Shown one piece after another: positions 24,710-36,229 of a DNA stretch of 64,000 nucleotides (position 1 is its first letter; each line of letters starts with the position of its first letter). Location: positions 117,222,703 to 117,286,702 of the forward strand of contig OY294070.1 in the NCBI GenBank assembly GCA_958510875.1, written 5' to 3'. This DNA is from Endomychus coccineus (Eukaryota; Arthropoda; Insecta; Coleoptera; Endomychidae). Made by a program: the position numbers and the translations under genes. The notes under the pieces are model-generated. The model did not search any database and was not told the origin of the DNA. It saw only the letters and a list, made by a program, of their open reading frames with translations.

Positions 24710-26056
24710 CGTCACCCAGGGATTATGTTGTTCTATATCCACTTTTGTGTGAAAATGAGTTATATACATCATTTTGTTTGTAATTTCACGCTTGTTCTAT
24801 ATCCATCATCAAAATGAATCTATCTTGTTCAATAACCATAATTTCAGAGACAACTTTGGACAACATTGCAATATTAACAACACCATTTACAATGCCGTGT
24901 GGCAGGAATTCAGCGGTGGTCGTGGAGGAACTCACATTGCTAGCGCATTAATGAAAATATTAATGAGAGTTGTAGAGGATAATCCAAATTTGGAAAAGAT
25001 TGTTTTGTGGTCGGACAGCTGTGTCCCCCAAAATAGAAACAGTATAATGTCTTGTGCTATTCAACATTTTTTGACGTCCCTTTCAAGTAAAAATGTAAAA
25101 GTCATCGAGCACAAATATTCAGAAGCTTGGTCACGGCAGCATACACGCAATTGACACGGCGCATAGCTGTATAGAAAAGTATATAAGAGACTTAGAAATT
25201 TGGACACCTATGCACTTGATCCGAATTTTGACTCACATGCCTACTCATTGGAAGTTGACATTCAAAGTGTTGCAAATGAAAGAAAATGATTATTTGGATT
25301 ACCAGAAACTAACACAAGCTCATTCGTATCGCATTATTCCCTACTTTAAAGTTAAGTATCTTATTTACAAATAAGAGGAGATCTTCAACATTGCTTACAG
25401 AGAAATATTAGAAGGCGAATTCAATGAAGTGAAAATTCTTAAGAATAAAAAGTCTTCGGGGAAATGGACAACAATAGCACTACTGAAGCAGGATATTCGA
25501 GTTTCAGATGACAAGAAAGAAGCGTTCAAAGCCATGTTACCTCAAATTCCAGAATCAGACAGAGCTTTTTATGAACATCTAATAAGTAGAGGCTCTAATA
25601 ACAAAACTGATGAAGATCTGCCTGATACGATGTCTGTCGAAGGGAATGAGACTTCTGAAGAAGGTAGAAGAAGTAATAATTACACGGTAGAAGAAGCAGC
25701 AAATCACAAGATGAACACTAGAAGCCAGAAAAACAGGGAATCATAACAAAATGTTATTATTAGAAATATGTTGGTATTAGATTTTTTCGTTCTATATCCA
25801 ATAAAAATAAAAAAGTTCCTATTTTGTGTTCTATGTCCATTTCTCTCAAATTTGTTTATTTTCTAATATGAATGCCTTAAAAATAAACGGTCTAATGATA
25901 ATGATCTACAACTAAATATACAAATAAAATTCTTCAGCAGTTGGTTTGGCTGAGCCATATTTGGCAGATTCTTATAATTTCGCAAAATTGTAGTAAATCG
26001 CGCCCCCTGTAAAATTTGTAATAGCGGATATAGAACAACATAATCCCTGGGTGACG
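24710..26056 (+). mobile_element. Sola-like DNA transposon with 4-bp target duplication
   Basis: Terminal inverted repeats of about 30 bp: the left end CGTCACCCAGGGATTATGTT and the right end its complement, both leading into a copy of TTCTATATCC. ACCT lies directly outside each end (24706-24709 and 26057-26060). It encodes a decayed transposase: NAVWQEFSGGRGGTHIASAL, VLWSDSCVPQNRN, then after a frameshift GHGSIHAIDTAHSCIEKYI, and later LKNKKSSGKWTTIALLK and an acidic C-terminus. The SDSC-x2-QNRN type motif recurs in an insect transposase family. I assign Sola on the 4-bp TSD plus that motif; the exact superfamily needs a profile search. Length 1347 bp. Confidence 0.75.
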
Positions 26057-26423
26057 ACCTGTCGTTCTCAAGGAATGTGCGCCTCAATTAACACCACTTT
26101 TCTGCAGGTTGTTTACCCTTTCATACAAACTTCGATATGTCCTGAAGTACTGTTCACATGTTTGGAGTTCGGTTCCCAAACATACGCTGAAGCTCTTGGA
26201 TTCTACTCAGAAGAGAGTTATTCGTTTGATTGATGATGTCACACTTATACGAGTTCAATGCCCTCTCTAGAACATCGTAGAAATGTGTAGGATCTCTTTC
26301 TTTTTTCCAGAAATTTCGTTTGTTGTTCCACCACGAGAGATCCCAGATAGGCGGACTAGACGAGCTAAAACTAGTCACCACTTCACTGTCAAACTCGAGA
26401 ACTGCCAAACTTTTTCCTACCAG

Positions 26424-27417
26424 CCTTCTAGACTTTTTATGGGCAAATTCTGTTATAACATCATCAGTTGGGATGATGACATCACTGTGAATTGCCATTA
26501 GGGCCAACCCGGTTAGCCTCTCTTGCCCACAAGAATTCCGTAGGTAGGTTTTTGGGCACATAAGTGTGGAAAATTACCTTTCCGGGGTGCACGTGGTTAC
26601 TGGTAGAGTCGACAAGATGTTCAACAACATATAAATGTTGGGATACAATTGCCTGTTGCACTCTTCGACAGCCTCAATGGCGCAAGAAGGCCGGTCCGAA
26701 GGGCTTTTGCCCTGCCACAACAATTTCCATAGTTGAAATTCGCCTTGTGCCTCGTATAGTTCCACCAGGTCCTCGTACATCACTAGGCCCTCTCTTGGGA
26801 ATGGCGTTTCCTTCTCGGAACAGACTGTTGGTATAAGAGTGTACATAGCAGGAATCACTTTCTTGTGGTCAGTAAATCTTATTTTGAGCTGGGAAGTTAA
26901 GTCTTCTGATAGAGGTATTGCAACAGTTATGCGGTAATACTGTTCGGGGTTATCAGTATTTGAATTAGCGCGATGCTTCTGTACTAATGTCAACCGTGGA
27001 AGCTTGATCTCTTCATTGACATCGGCCAATAAATCCTTTGCTTCTGTAAATGAATTTGCAAATTCTTTTTCAATATTGGATCGAATATTTTGAAAGTGCG
27101 ATATTACGTTCTCAATATGGTCGACAACTGTTATTAAGTCACAAAGAGGTGACTGCAGAACTTTGTATACTGTTAATGTTGCTGCAAATACCTTCGCCAA
27201 AAAACAAAGTGATACCACTAATTCGCTGGCAAGAGCATATCTCAGATTTTCCACCCACCGCGTTTCACACATTGGCGCTGCGTGGTGAAAATACTGAAAA
27301 GATTAACATCTTTGATGTTTGGAATGTTTGTCGATTTTATCTAGTGTTAATCCATTTTATTTCGGGGGGTCCGGTTCCCCATCCCCCCGAACCCACCCAC
27401 CCCTGAGCATGGCCTTG
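26424..27417 (-). mobile_element. hAT fragment (ZMYM1-like transposase, C-terminal half)
   Basis: On the minus strand a 232-codon frame (27272-26574) reads CETRWVENLRYALASELV, later AIEAVEECNRQLYPNIYMLL and LPVTTCTPER. After a frameshift it continues as PKTYLRNSCGQERLTGLALMAIH and EFAHKKSRR, the hAT C-terminal dimerisation region. The end at 27417 reads CAAGGCCATGCTCAGGGG, like known hAT termini. Exact 8-bp repeats CCTACCAG (26416-26423 and 27418-27425) flank the fragment; 8 bp is the hAT duplication length. The other end falls inside the coding region, without a visible inverted repeat. The N-terminal half is missing. Confidence 0.8.
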
Positions 27418-27595
27418 CCTACCAGACTTCATTTTTCTATCGAACAGCGAAGTTGTGGAGCTCTTTACCTAGTGAGGTCTTTCCCTATGACTAAAACCTC
27501 CAAACCTGAAAGAAAAATAAATAAAGCCTATCTCCTCTCCCAACATTCTCCTGCTGGCTCACACGATGTGCTTCGAACATTATTCGTCTAGTCAA

Positions 27596-27839
27596 AGTAT
27601 TAAAAAAAATGTTGGCTCAAATATATACGGTGAACCCTTTCTTAAAGGACACGCGAACCTTTCCTATAAAAGGACAATTTTGTTGGTACGGATTCGATCT
27701 CATGTATTTTATATCCAGGACTACTTCCATTAGACCCTCCTTTAAACGTACGCGTACAGTTCAAATAACTGAAAATTATCTGTATTCAAATAATTAAACG
27801 AACGCCATTTGTGATATCTTTGTTAAAATAAAAAAATTT
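27596..27839. other. Unannotated spacer
   Basis: Sequence after the LINE 3' part; may contain its untranslated tail. Nothing further seen. Confidence 0.4.
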
Positions 27840-28305
27840 CGATTCGATTCTTACATATAAAATATTAAATATAAATATTAAAAGAACTATGGAATTCACA
27901 AAAATATTCTGGGTTCTATGCGAAAATGTTAAAAACTGTACGTAATTACCAAGTGAAATTAGTCAATAATTTATGTAAAATGCATATGTTTGAAGGTATG
28001 TTAACATTATCAAGTGATTTTTCACCTCATTTATGACACAAATTTACAGTTCTTCAAATAAACATACGCTATTTATTAAATTAATAAAATGTCGATTCAA
28101 ATCTTACATATAAAAGACTATGGGATTCACAGAAACATGTGTTCTCAGCGAAAATGCTGCAATACTGTATGTAATTAAGTGAAATAAAACAAATTAGTCA
28201 ATAATTTATGTAAAATGAATATGCTTGAAGGTATGTTAACATTATCAAGTGATTTTTCACCTCATTTATGCCACAAAATTACAATTCTTCCAATAAACCT
28301 ATGCT
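27840..28305. repeat. Tandem duplication of about 240 bp
   Basis: Two direct copies (27840-28070 and 28090-28305) share TCTTACATATAAAA, TTAGTCAATAATTTATGTAA, GAAGGTATGTTAACATTATC and TGATTTTTCACCTCATTTAT. They differ by scattered substitutions and small deletions. No coding content. Confidence 0.85.
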
Positions 28306-30889
28306 AACCTTAAAAGAGAAAATTGAAATATTTTAACTGACACGAGAAATTTAAACCTAGATGTAAGAAAATAGGCGAAAACGTTTGAAATAGGAAAACG
28401 TCAGGCTTTGGGCATTATTATCAAGACTTTTTCAAACTAGATAGTTCTATTAAGGACGTTTTTTATGTATCTGATACATATATTTAAAGATATTCAATAA
28501 ACATTGTTTATTCTACTATGTATGTATTCAAATTAATTTCCTTTTTTTATATATTGACTACACTAGGAGTTAAGTGGTTAAGTTAACATCTCGAAATAAC
28601 ATACATTTTCTGAGTAGGAAGTAAATTTCGGTGTTAACTATTGAACTTTGAACTGAGATGATATTTATACAGTGATATTTGATTAATAATTTATACGTTG
28701 AATTGAACACAGTTGTTAAGTTTAAATGATAGATGTAATTTATAATAGTTGGCGGTGTTATGGAATAAAACTATTTCCTATTTAAATAACAGAACACTAG
28801 TATAAAGAAACTGGGGTATTAAACATACACTGGCATCTTTTTTCCTAATACCTTAATAAAACGTTGGAGGAATTAATTTTTATATGAGACATATTTGTCT
28901 GAAACACGATTTGAAGAAGTTGCTGTAGACTTTTTTGCTGATTCATATCTCAAATAGTCACACTTTAATCACTACAAAAATGTCCCATCATTTCCACAAG
29001 AATTATTCCAATAGAAACCCAGACATCCTAACCAGATGTTTCCGTTTCTACCTTGTATCGTTCGTTTCTTTAGGTTGAGTAAAATAATAGTTTATGTGTC
29101 TTAAGTTAAGATTAGTACAATGTTTCATTGAACTCTTTGGATTAGTTATTATTATCATGAGTAATATGGCCAACAAGAAGCGTAATGATAATAATTTGCA
29201 ATGGTATCGCATAGTTTCAGCTTTATAAGCTGATACGTATATCGTTATTGATGTTTTCGTCTATGAATGAAGTGTAATCTCCATAATTATGAAGCTTATA
29301 CAGTTACAGTTTGAAAACCTCTCTACACGAATTCATCGGCCTATAATAATTCGCTGGTTTATGAGCCCAAGGCTAACATGACTGTGGGTGTTCGTATGGG
29401 ATTGGTATAGAAATACCCGGACATATGAGTAATTTTATCCATGCACGTGTTCATTTATCGACTGTTCGTTTTTCGCTGTTTTAAAAGTTTATTATGAATG
29501 GCTAATACTATTGTTCTAGGTATAGTGGGAATGTTCATTTTTGTTGACTAGTTCTACCAACGTAAACTCTTTGTTTATATGTTGGTACAATAACGCAGCT
29601 GTTGGTAACATTGTTCAATTCATTCAAGTTTGAATCATTAATAACCGAACGAAATTTCTCAATAGTTATCTCTACCATTGTCTATAAATCTGCGATTATT
29701 TTATTCCGGTCTGGATAGTTATTTATAAACACAATCTTCTGGGCGTTCAAATATAGCAAAACAATTTTAATCAATAAATCTAAATCTAAACATTTATATA
29801 ATTGAATGAATTAAAAATGATGATATTCCAAAATAGTTGTTTTAATTATTTCAAGGATAAAATTTAAGGAAATTTTCAAATCTACTCTTGAAAATTGTTT
29901 TTTCTCAATATATCTGAAATAAAATGTATTAAAGTTGATTCAAATGCCTTATTTGAATAGATTTCAAATAAATTTTATTAGTAATATGTAATTGCTGTTT
30001 TTAAACGATAAAATCATTTATGTGAAATATTTTTTCACTCCAAACACATTACCAAAGATAAATATTATAAGGATATAATGCAGATTTAATGCTTCAACCA
30101 ACTCTTGTGATTTCACAAGGATATGAACTACACTAAACAAAACAATAATGAAACTAGGAGAATTTTGACGTGGGCGTTACATGAGCTTTCACTGTACATT
30201 TATATTTCCAACATTTTAAATGGAACGAACGTCAACCGTTTCATATAAGATAAGATATACGAATCCTTAATAATTAATGTTACTTTATTTCTTAAGTGAA
30301 TGATTCCTTTTCGATGAATATTTTTATTTATTATTTTTCATGTATTAATTTAGAAAATACAACTTTGAGTTTTTCATTAACATTTATCAACATGCATATT
30401 TCATTCTAAACATGTTGTATTAAAATGATCTAGAAATTCTGGATAGTTGTGATAAGCAATATATAATAATTTAGTATTACTTTAACGTTTTATGTGATAC
30501 AAGCGAGAATAGTTATAGGGGATTAACTGAAAATAATAGTTTGCATATGATATGGTCAAAAATAATTCACTGAAAGATTTATATTTGAAAACTTTATTTT
30601 TAGTAGGTATCATATCCAGAATTGAAGTATATAGGTGACAAAGGGAAATTAAGAAGAATATATAATACTTGTACATAGTTTTATGAAAACAGAATTTTTT
30701 TCTATGTGAAATTACCATAAATCTACATAATCCATAGTGCAATGTGTTGTACAAAGTAGACAGATATTATTATTTTCTATTATTTAATTCTTGCTGTACA
30801 AACAGAGTCGATGACTAAATTTAGAGGAAGTTCTTTCGAATTGATCATTAATGATGGGTGGACAAACTATTAAAATGTTTTATTTAGCA
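28306..30889. other. No gene recognised
   Basis: 2.6 kb of AT-rich sequence. Open frames, such as 30482-30754 on the minus strand, look like chance AT-rich frames. Confidence 0.5.
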
Positions 30890-31590
30890 AAATATTACCT
30901 AGAATTGTCGCTTGGATATAATATAAACTCGCTTTCGTGTTCACTTATTCTTATTGCATTCAAATATAAACTCATGAATAATATTAACCTACAATTTCCG
31001 CTTGGAAATTATATGCGTTATTTACGTATTCAATCAATGGTATTGCATCGAAAAATAAACTTACAAATTATCTATTAAGCTAGAATTGCCGCTAGATAAT
31101 TTATGTTCTGTTATGTGTTCAGTTAATGTTATTGCTTCACAAAATAAACTTACAAATAACCTATTAACTTAGAATTCCCGTTTGAAGATAATATATGTTG
31201 TCAATTGTGTTCAGTTAATGGTATTGCATCGAAAAATAAACTTACACATTACCTATTAATCTATAATTCCGCTTCTATTAACCAAGCATTTCCGCTTGGA
31301 GGTAATTATGTTCTCCTATGTGTCTTGTGTATGTCATTGCATTCAAAAATGAACTTAGAAATAACCTATTAACCTAGAATTATCTCCGCTTGGAGATAAT
31401 GTATGTTCTATCATGCTTTCAGTTAAAGGTATTGGCAAAATAAACTTAAAAATTATCTATTAACCAAGCATTTCCGCTTGGAGATAATTATGTTCTCTTA
31501 TGGGTCTTGTGTATGGCATTGCATTCAAAAATAAACTTACAAATAACCTGTTAACCTAGAATTGCCGCTTGGAGATAATATAGATAATAC
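30890..31590. repeat. Diverged minisatellite, about 8 copies of a 90-95 bp unit
   Basis: The phrase ACCTAGAATTGCCGCTTGGA and variants recurs at about 30898, 30987, 31079, 31168, 31258, 31371, 31465 and 31553, each followed by GATAATATATGTTCT, TGTGTTCAGTTAATGGTATT, GCATTCAAAAATAAACTTAC and AAATAACCTATTAA-type segments. One unit at about 31258-31300 is rearranged. It runs up to the left end of the Harbinger element. Confidence 0.85.
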
Positions 31591-31606
31591 TTATTCAATA
31601 TTCTAA

Positions 31607-32413
31607 AGATCGCTTTACAGTTCGCAATTCTTGTTGCAATAGTATTGCAGCAATACACTGACCTTGCAAGAGCTGACCTGCAACTTCTTGTGTCAAAACT
31701 TTTTACACTTGCCAATTTTCACTTGCAATTGTATATACTTCAGTTCTCTACCAACCTCAAAAAATACACTGAAATAATGGAAAATTAAGAATTATTAATT
31801 TGTTCATTGTATGTTTTAAATTTATTTAGTTTTATATAAAAATTAATAGAAGCAAACAAAAGAAAACGTTGCTGCTATAATTTCTATAATTATTGCTGTC
31901 GCTGCTTTCTTGGCGGGTAAGGCCTTGGTTAAACCAAAATAGAGGAAATATTTGTTTAACTGGAAGAGCTCATTGCTACAGATATAGAAAAGTTCTAAAA
32001 TTTTCTAAGAATGGATACAAACACATTTAAAAAACTGTTGTCCAAAATTGCTCACACTAATAATAATATTAAGATATCTGGCTGCAGAATGGTTAGATAT
32101 TGCTAGGAAATTTGAAACAGTGTGGAATGCTTTTTCTGGTTTTAAACTACAATACAACAGAATTTACAATTTACATTTACAAATTTGTGATATAAACGTC
32201 AACGTCAATAAGCGTCCTTGGGTAAACTTTTGTTCAGTTGGTAACTAAAAACTCTCCAAAATTTACCCCCATAATTGCAAGCAAATCGCGATTAACCGAT
32301 TCTGTACAATGTCTTGAAATGGCAAGAGACTTGCAGGCAATTTCTGTACTGCGCATGCTTTTGATCAAGAGTATTGCATATTGCAACAAGAATTGCGAAC
32401 TGTAAAACGATCT
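31607..32413 (+). mobile_element. PIF/Harbinger element, internally deleted, TSD TAA
   Basis: Terminal inverted repeats of about 40 bp start AGATCGCTTTACAGTTCGCA and AGATCGTTTTACAGTTCGCA. The trinucleotide TAA flanks both ends (31604-31606 and 32414-32416), as expected for PIF/Harbinger. Inside are short pieces of a Harbinger nuclease: NFLRMDTNTFKKLLSKIAH (about 32006-32062) and RYLAAEWLDIARKFETVWNA (about 32073-32140). Most of the nuclease is gone, so this 807-bp copy is non-autonomous. Confidence 0.85.
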
Positions 32414-32416
32414 TAA

Positions 32417-33110
32417 GAAATATGGTTCAGAAACATTGTCAAAACCAGTTGAATTTCATCATTTAATACATTTTGCCTTCTGGATGCAATTGTCTTGTCC
32501 TCCTGCTGGCTTACATGTTATAATTTGTACCTGCCAATTTTGGTATGCAATTTCAAATAAGCGGTTGAAATGCCAACATTCAATTCAATTCATCTTTTGC
32601 TCGATAGATTGATACTCAGATATGAAGACATCAATGTCGACTTGTGTAGGTGTATTCAATTATCGAGAATTTGCTGTTAATAGCACACCATAGGATCTCG
32701 TATATTTTGCATTGCTTAGGAATATGAACAAATCAATCTATCGATATTATTTATGACGAAAGTTCTACCTTTAAAGTGTACCGGCGGTCGCTAATATCTA
32801 ACAATAGAAATAACTGACTTTAAATTATCCTTTTCATTCTCGAGAGACATGGCGATAATGTTCTACTTAGTTGTATTCACGATTGAAGGCTGCGTGCAAC
32901 ATTATTCAGATTTTTCACGGTGAGTAAATAATGTGAGATATTATGTTATATTATACCTGATAGTTGACGTAACATTCTGCCGTCGCATGATTCCAAGAAA
33001 TAAATGCTATTTAATCTTACGAAAATTATTGGATCTCAACAATAGGACTTCTATATAAGTTAAAATCTTGTTCGAGGAACTATTATTTTGAATAGTTATA
33101 TCTTATCTTA
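32417..33110. other. No gene recognised
   Basis: Spacer between the Harbinger element and a Penelope fragment; no supported feature. Confidence 0.45.
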
Positions 33111-33114
33111 AACA

Positions 33115-34000
33115 CGATAAAACGAATAGCCATCAATAATGGTTTTCCGGTAGATAAAATAATTAAACTAATAAATCGCAAACAACAAAATTTAACTTTC
33201 TATAAAATTTATCCGCGTATAAAACACATAGATGTAACCACTAAATTCATCTCTTTGACATATTTTGGTACAGTAAGTGAACATATTGCTAACATTTTAT
33301 CACGCCATAATTTTAAGACAAAACCAATAAATATAGAAAACCTGGAGTTTATAAGATGATTTGCCCAGACTGTGATGACTTTTATATAGGTAGAACTTGT
33401 CGTAATTTCAAATTAAGATACGAAGAACATTTTTGCTCGTTTAGACTCAACAAAATTGACTCAACCTTTGCTAATCATTTTTTACAAACTGGTCATAATT
33501 TCCCTAATTTAGGTAGCCTAAGCATTTTACATAACCAAACCAGAGGTTTTAAATTGAATACATTAGAATCAATAGATATTTATAAAGGTGTCAAAAAATA
33601 TCCTCAATGATCAGTTAGGGCTATATCAAAGTGATCTTTCCATGTGTCTTTCAAACCGCTCTCAAAATAATTCCTAGAATATTAAATTATAATCACACTA
33701 ACTCATTAATTGTTACTATGTTTACTATGTAATACTGTACTTTCCTAGGATCTACCTGTTTTTCGGAATTTCCGTTGATCCCTTAATCTCAACCCTACTT
33801 TACTCTACTCTATTTATACTTGAACTGTTTGATTGATTTCTTCATAATTTCCTAATTATTTGATAATGGCACTTCGGTGTTGAAACTATAGTTACGTTTT
33901 CACGTTATTATTAATAAAAGTGGTATAAAAACTAAGTAGTTATTCTTTCATATAATCAAAATGATAAATTACCATAAAGTAACGGCTTCCACCATCGATT
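33115..34000 (+). pseudogene. Penelope-like element: GIY-YIG endonuclease and 3' terminal repeat
   Basis: The 5' part reads NRIAINNGFPVDKIIKLIN and FISLTYFGTVSEHIANIL (about 33120-33305), the segment before the endonuclease. After a frameshift near 33355, the frame 33356-33610 reads MICPDCDDFYIGRTCRNF and RYEEHF. YIG and the following R and E are the GIY-YIG nuclease signature, with a CxxC just before as in Penelope nucleases. The C-terminus has HNFPNLGSLSILHNQTRG and LNTLESIDIYK. The tail (33853-34000) holds a degenerate hammerhead-like stretch and then the repeat shared with 10880-10990 and 42190-42250. Confidence 0.88.
33856..33900 (+). ncRNA. Degenerate hammerhead-like remnant (Penelope family 3)
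   Basis: TTGATAA stands where CTGATGA is expected, followed by a hairpin GGCAC-TTCG-GTGTT, then GAAAC and the self-complementary ACTATAGT, then T. A matching stretch at about 42145-42170 reads AAAACTATAGTCAC, where the cleavage triplet is GTC. The core is damaged in both; I call this only a remnant. Confidence 0.45.
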
Positions 34001-34690
34001 TTTAGTTATATCTTGTTACATATTATTTTGTATTTCTCATTTGTTACTTTTCATATACCTAATCTTGTTCAGGCGATGAGATACCACCTAAATGAATAAA
34101 CCATTATCATATATTTTAGTACTTTCATTAATTATTTACGTGCAGGTGCCTGTGACAGGAAGACACAGATTTAAATATTCGATTTATTAAGGTGCCTTCG
34201 ACCGAGCCTTCGACAGATGGACTGTCTCTAACAAACTAATTACTGTTTATACAGGTAAGTTAGCGCAGGTATTAATAAAAACTTTTATCCTGAAAGTTTG
34301 AAAACTGAAACTAGGACTTCTATGGGCCAGACAATATGAAATTCAGTGCACTTTTAAATTTCCAAATATTTTTTTAAATTGAATCATAAAATGTAAATAT
34401 AACACGAATGTACACTTCGTTAAGTATATACTCTTGATAATTCGAAATTAGAAAGTACTTCGACTAATTAAGAGTTTGATTTACTAAGAGGAAAATGAAA
34501 AATTTGATGTATGACGTCCATTTTGAATTGTTATAATAGTTTTAAGAAATTATGCTAATAGCAAAAAATAAACAGAATCTAGTTGCTTCAATAATTGGAT
34601 TTTAGTGTATCTACGGACAACAAAAGAATAGGTGACAGCTATTGATACAAGTGTCAAAAGAAATTATCGTAATTTAGAGAATTTTCTCAA
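34001..34690. other. No gene recognised
   Basis: AT-rich spacer; nothing supported. Confidence 0.45.
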
Positions 34691-34729
34691 AATAAAACTC
34701 GCGTAACGTAAATTGTAACAATTTGAACA

Positions 34730-35390
34730 TGGATCAGCAAACAAGAATTGGTTTAGTGCAATGTTATTATGAAGGCGCTAGAAATTGGATTACGAAGATT
34801 TCGAACGAAAATGGGTTTAAGAGCAGGGCTGTGCCAAATGAAGCCGTATCGTAATTTGAGCTAATTTGAAAGAAAGAGACCTAGGTTAAGTGATGTTCAA
34901 GTTGTAGAAGTTCTTCAGGAAAATCAAAACGTAGCCAATACTAATCCGCTAGCAATCAGTAGTGTAAATGCGATATCAAAACGAATACAACACACGGTTT
35001 GGAAAATTTTACAGAAAATCTCAAAAATGTATCCACATGAACTGCAATTGCTGTTTGAACTGAAGGACGCAGATTTTGCTGTCAGGTACAATTTTTCATT
35101 ACACGTATTGGCTCAGATGAAAATTGAACCCGACTCTTAATGGTGGAATTAATACTCGAAATTGTCGAATATGGTCAACAGAAAATCAACATGAAATCGT
35201 TCAGCAAGGCCTTCATGACAAAAAAGTCACAGTTTGGTGTGGTTTCACAGCTAATTTCATCATAAGTTCATACTTTTTCGAGGAACTACAGAAAGAGGAG
35301 GCCGTATCTGTAACTGTTACATGTTAACGATACCTGCAAACAAAGAGTTCTATACTCTTTGCCTGCAAATTTGGAAAAAAAAACTGCCAA
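34730..35390 (+). pseudogene. DDE transposase pseudogene (mariner-related, DUF4817-type)
   Basis: Opens MDQQTRIGLVQCYYEGARN at 34730, then shifting frames give RPRLSDVQVVEVLQENQNVA-like text (34870-34935), YNFSLHVLAQMKIEPD (35090-35135) and NGGINTRNCRIWSTENQHE, KVTVWCGF (35140-35255). HTH plus DDE organisation and the WSTENPHE / VTVWCGF words are typical of an insect mariner-related family. At least three frame breaks. The C-terminal catalytic region was not found. It is a different family from the element at 36901. Confidence 0.78.
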
Positions 35391-35559
35391 TGTTTTGAAC
35401 AAAAGTAATCAAATAGTTTTTCGGAATGCTAAAATTAAGGACTGCAACTTGACGAAAAATGACCAGTGACTTCATACAAAGACGCCATTAACACATCTAA
35501 CCAAACATTATGTTGTTGATGGATGGCTTCATATAATGAAGAGTCATCTCCGATTGGAA

Positions 35560-35870
35560 ATTTCAATCCGTACCATTTCCAAAAGGTACATGAGTTATTC
35601 CCGTAGTATTATCGTTGCAGGGTTAATGTGGAGAAAATTTATGGACTGACGAGGCCTTATTTACAAGAAGTGGTTTGTTTAATTCCCACAATATGCACAT
35701 GCAATACCGACTGCTACTCATTATCAGCATAATTTTGAAATTAATGTGTGGGGGGACTCATCGGTTGGAAAAAGACACCATTCGCTGCGGTGAGAGGCAT
35801 CGGATAACCAACACGGTTGGGGGTTGGTACAACATTTTTGAACTCGCAGAATACTACGTAACTCTTATTA
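35560..35870 (+). pseudogene. DDE transposase fragment, family shared with 40190-40760
   Basis: Contains the same stretch as 40225-40440, with CCGTACCATTTCCAAAAGGT, TGAGTTATTCCCG and CATGCAATACCGACTGCTAC. In broken frames this encodes FQKVHELFP, WTDEALFTRSGLFNSHNMHM and HNFEINVW, words of an insect DDE transposase. Fragment only. Confidence 0.7.
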
Positions 35871-36229
35871 AATAGTGTTGCATATGACACTACGAAATGG
35901 GGCGCGATGAAGTAAAGGGAGTTAGATAATCGATTTTACCAAACAATATGTGATTTAGCCGAAGAAGCATACGTAGATATGTATATATTAAGCTAAGATA
36001 CAAATGCTTTACTTTTGCTTTTATTTTTTTTCTCTATATGTTCTTACACTTATTGTTGTGTGTTGTTAATGTTTTTAGTTAATTTTGTGTTTTTAAGATA
36101 TAAGATCATACCATGTATACTATTGCCATACGCTAAATAAATGAATAAATAAATAAATAAATAAGCTAAGATAGTTTCTCATAATTATTTTTTATTTTCT
36201 TAGTAACCATCATTTTCTATCTTCTTTTT

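Larger units (their letters stand above)
24542..27595 (+). pseudogene. Jockey/CR1-type LINE ORF2 relic interrupted by two DNA transposons
   Basis: Three pieces belong together. Piece 1 (24542-24709) ends in the reverse-transcriptase motif KKSMGPDGIPP. Piece 2 (26057-26423) continues with VVLKECAPQLTPLFCRLF, then jumps across a large internal deletion to YVLKYCSHVW, LKLLDSTQKRVIRLIDD and the tail HHFTVKLENCQTFSYQ. Piece 3 (27418-27595) finishes with TSFFYRTAKLWSSLPSEVF. Removing the Sola-like element and one ACCT joins PP to VV in frame. Removing the hAT fragment and one CCTACCAG joins SYQ to TSFF in frame. Frameshifts and stops elsewhere make it inactive. Confidence 0.87.

Noticed and set aside
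26154..26561. 135-codon minus-strand frame as one protein
   Set aside because: It is a chimera: the first part is the hAT C-terminus; the rest is the antisense of the LINE.
30890..31590. CRISPR-like array
   Set aside because: Repeats are continuous and diverged without distinct spacers; this is a eukaryotic minisatellite.
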